From NCBI RefSeq assembly GCF_013284055.1, contig NZ_CP054143.1, positions 868,001 through 932,000 on the forward strand: DNA of 64,000 nucleotides. The letters run 5' to 3'. The stretch's first letter is position 1. The number at the start of each line of letters is the position of its first letter. Source of the stretch: Deefgea piscis (GTDB lineage: Bacteria > Pseudomonadota > Gammaproteobacteria > Burkholderiales > Chitinibacteraceae). The position numbers were made by a program, and so were the translations under genes. Below, one piece after another: positions 63,552 to 64,000 of the stretch. Under the pieces are notes generated by a model, which saw only the letters and a program-made list of their open reading frames with translations, did no database searches and had not been told where the DNA came from.

Positions 63552-64000
63552 ATGAACCTGCTTGAATTTCAAAATGTCAGCTTTTCCTATGCTGAAAACC
63601 AGATATTGCGCGACGTATCGTTATCAATACGCCGTGGTCAACTGGTGGCAATCATGGGTGGCTCAGGCTCGGGTAAAACTACCTTGCTCAAATTGATTGG
63701 CGGCCAATTACAGGCCCAGCAAGGTGCTGTCTGGCTGGATGGGCAAAATGTTGGCCAACTCAACGAGCACGATCTGTATCAAATGCGGCGTAAATTGGGC
63801 ATGTTGTTTCAATTTGGGGCGTTATTTACGGATTTATCGGTGTTTGATAACGTGGCTTTCCCGCTGCGCGAGCGCACTCAGCTACCTGAATCGATGATTA
63901 AAGATTTAGTGCTGATGAAGCTCGAAGCCGTTGGTTTACGCGGCGCGGCACAGCAAATGCCGCATGAATTATCTGGCGGCATGGCAAGACGCGTGGCTTT
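63552..64000 (+). CDS. mlaF: ABC ATPase of the Mla lipid transport system (MlaF), partial
   Basis: This frame starts at ATG 63552 and runs off the window after about 149 codons. It has a Walker A (GGSGSGKTT, 36-44), the Q-loop FQFGALF and the ABC signature LSGGMARR. The MARR form and FGALFTDLSVFDNVAFPLR are typical of MlaF/Ttg2A, which drives phospholipid transport between the inner and outer membranes. The remaining mla genes should follow outside the window. Confidence 0.92.
   Translation, partial: MNLLEFQNVSFSYAENQILRDVSLSIRRGQLVAIMGGSGSGKTTLLKLIGGQLQAQQGAVWLDGQNVGQLNEHDLYQMRRKLGMLFQFGALFTDLSVFDNVAFPLRERTQLPESMIKDLVLMKLEAVGLRGAAQQMPHELSGGMARRVA

Overview
The window reads as a chromosomal segment of a chitin-degrading betaproteobacterium. 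The best guess is order Neisseriales, a Chitinibacter/Deefgea/Chromobacteriaceae-like organism. The reasons are a Fis-type regulator in a dusB-fis-purH cluster, gatCAB divergent from mreBCD-mrdA-rodA-rlpA, a secreted GH19 chitinase with CBM5/12-type modules, and an MSHA-type pilus assembly cluster. The assignment is inference from gene content and order. No rRNA, tRNA, CRISPR array, prophage or transposase gene was seen. Most genes lie on the minus strand.

Layout. 1-1400: end of a chemotaxis locus (CheA N-terminus, STAS protein, CheY-like receiver). 1.6-10.9 kb: housekeeping and iron/heme genes (hemF, panD, a zinc-ribbon protein, an RNB ribonuclease, prfA, hemA, feoB, feoA). 11-13.3 kb: an autotransporter with eleven 24-residue proline-rich repeats. 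13.6-19.2 kb: purD, pagP, purH, fis, dusB, GST. 19.3-24.5 kb: sensor kinase, TerB-like protein, MscS-type channel, PD-(D/E)XK protein. 24.6-27.1 kb: MEKHLA protein and GH19 chitinase, followed by about 0.6 kb of repeat-rich non-coding DNA and an AT-rich unknown gene. 28.4-32.2 kb: gatC-gatA-Uma2-gatB. 32.6-39.3 kb: the elongasome operon mreB-mreC-mreD-mrdA-rodA-rlpA on the plus strand. 39.5-43.7 kb: a GGDEF/EAL protein and NAGS (argA). 43.8-51.5 kb: a seven-gene polysaccharide operon (flippase, five glycosyltransferases, WbaP-like priming transferase) with no visible polymerase or ligase. 51.6-53.3 kb: an MCP. 53.35-63.2 kb: a compact MSHA-type pilus assembly operon (mshM-L-N-E-G, a PilM/PilN-like protein, MshJ-like, MshK-like) without pilin genes. 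63.55-64 kb: start of an mlaF-type ABC ATPase.

How the genes fit together. Surface and motility functions dominate: pilus machine, MCP/CheA/CheY, GGDEF/EAL, exopolysaccharide, autotransporter and PagP. The pilus ATPase MshE carries c-di-GMP-binding MshEN motifs, so the nearby GGDEF/EAL protein may feed pilus control. The secreted chitinase fits a chitin-surface lifestyle.

Most notable observation. A 277-bp MITE-like element (53608-53884) with about 28-bp terminal inverted repeats and an 8-bp target duplication sits in the mshK-like gene. Removing it with one duplication copy restores a clean signal-peptide protein. The insertion keeps the frame open, giving a 180-residue fusion ORF. A 74-bp version with matching ends lies at 39355-39428. 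Several other dispersed palindromes and hairpins occur, including a nearly identical 22-nt hairpin at 23494 and 27613.
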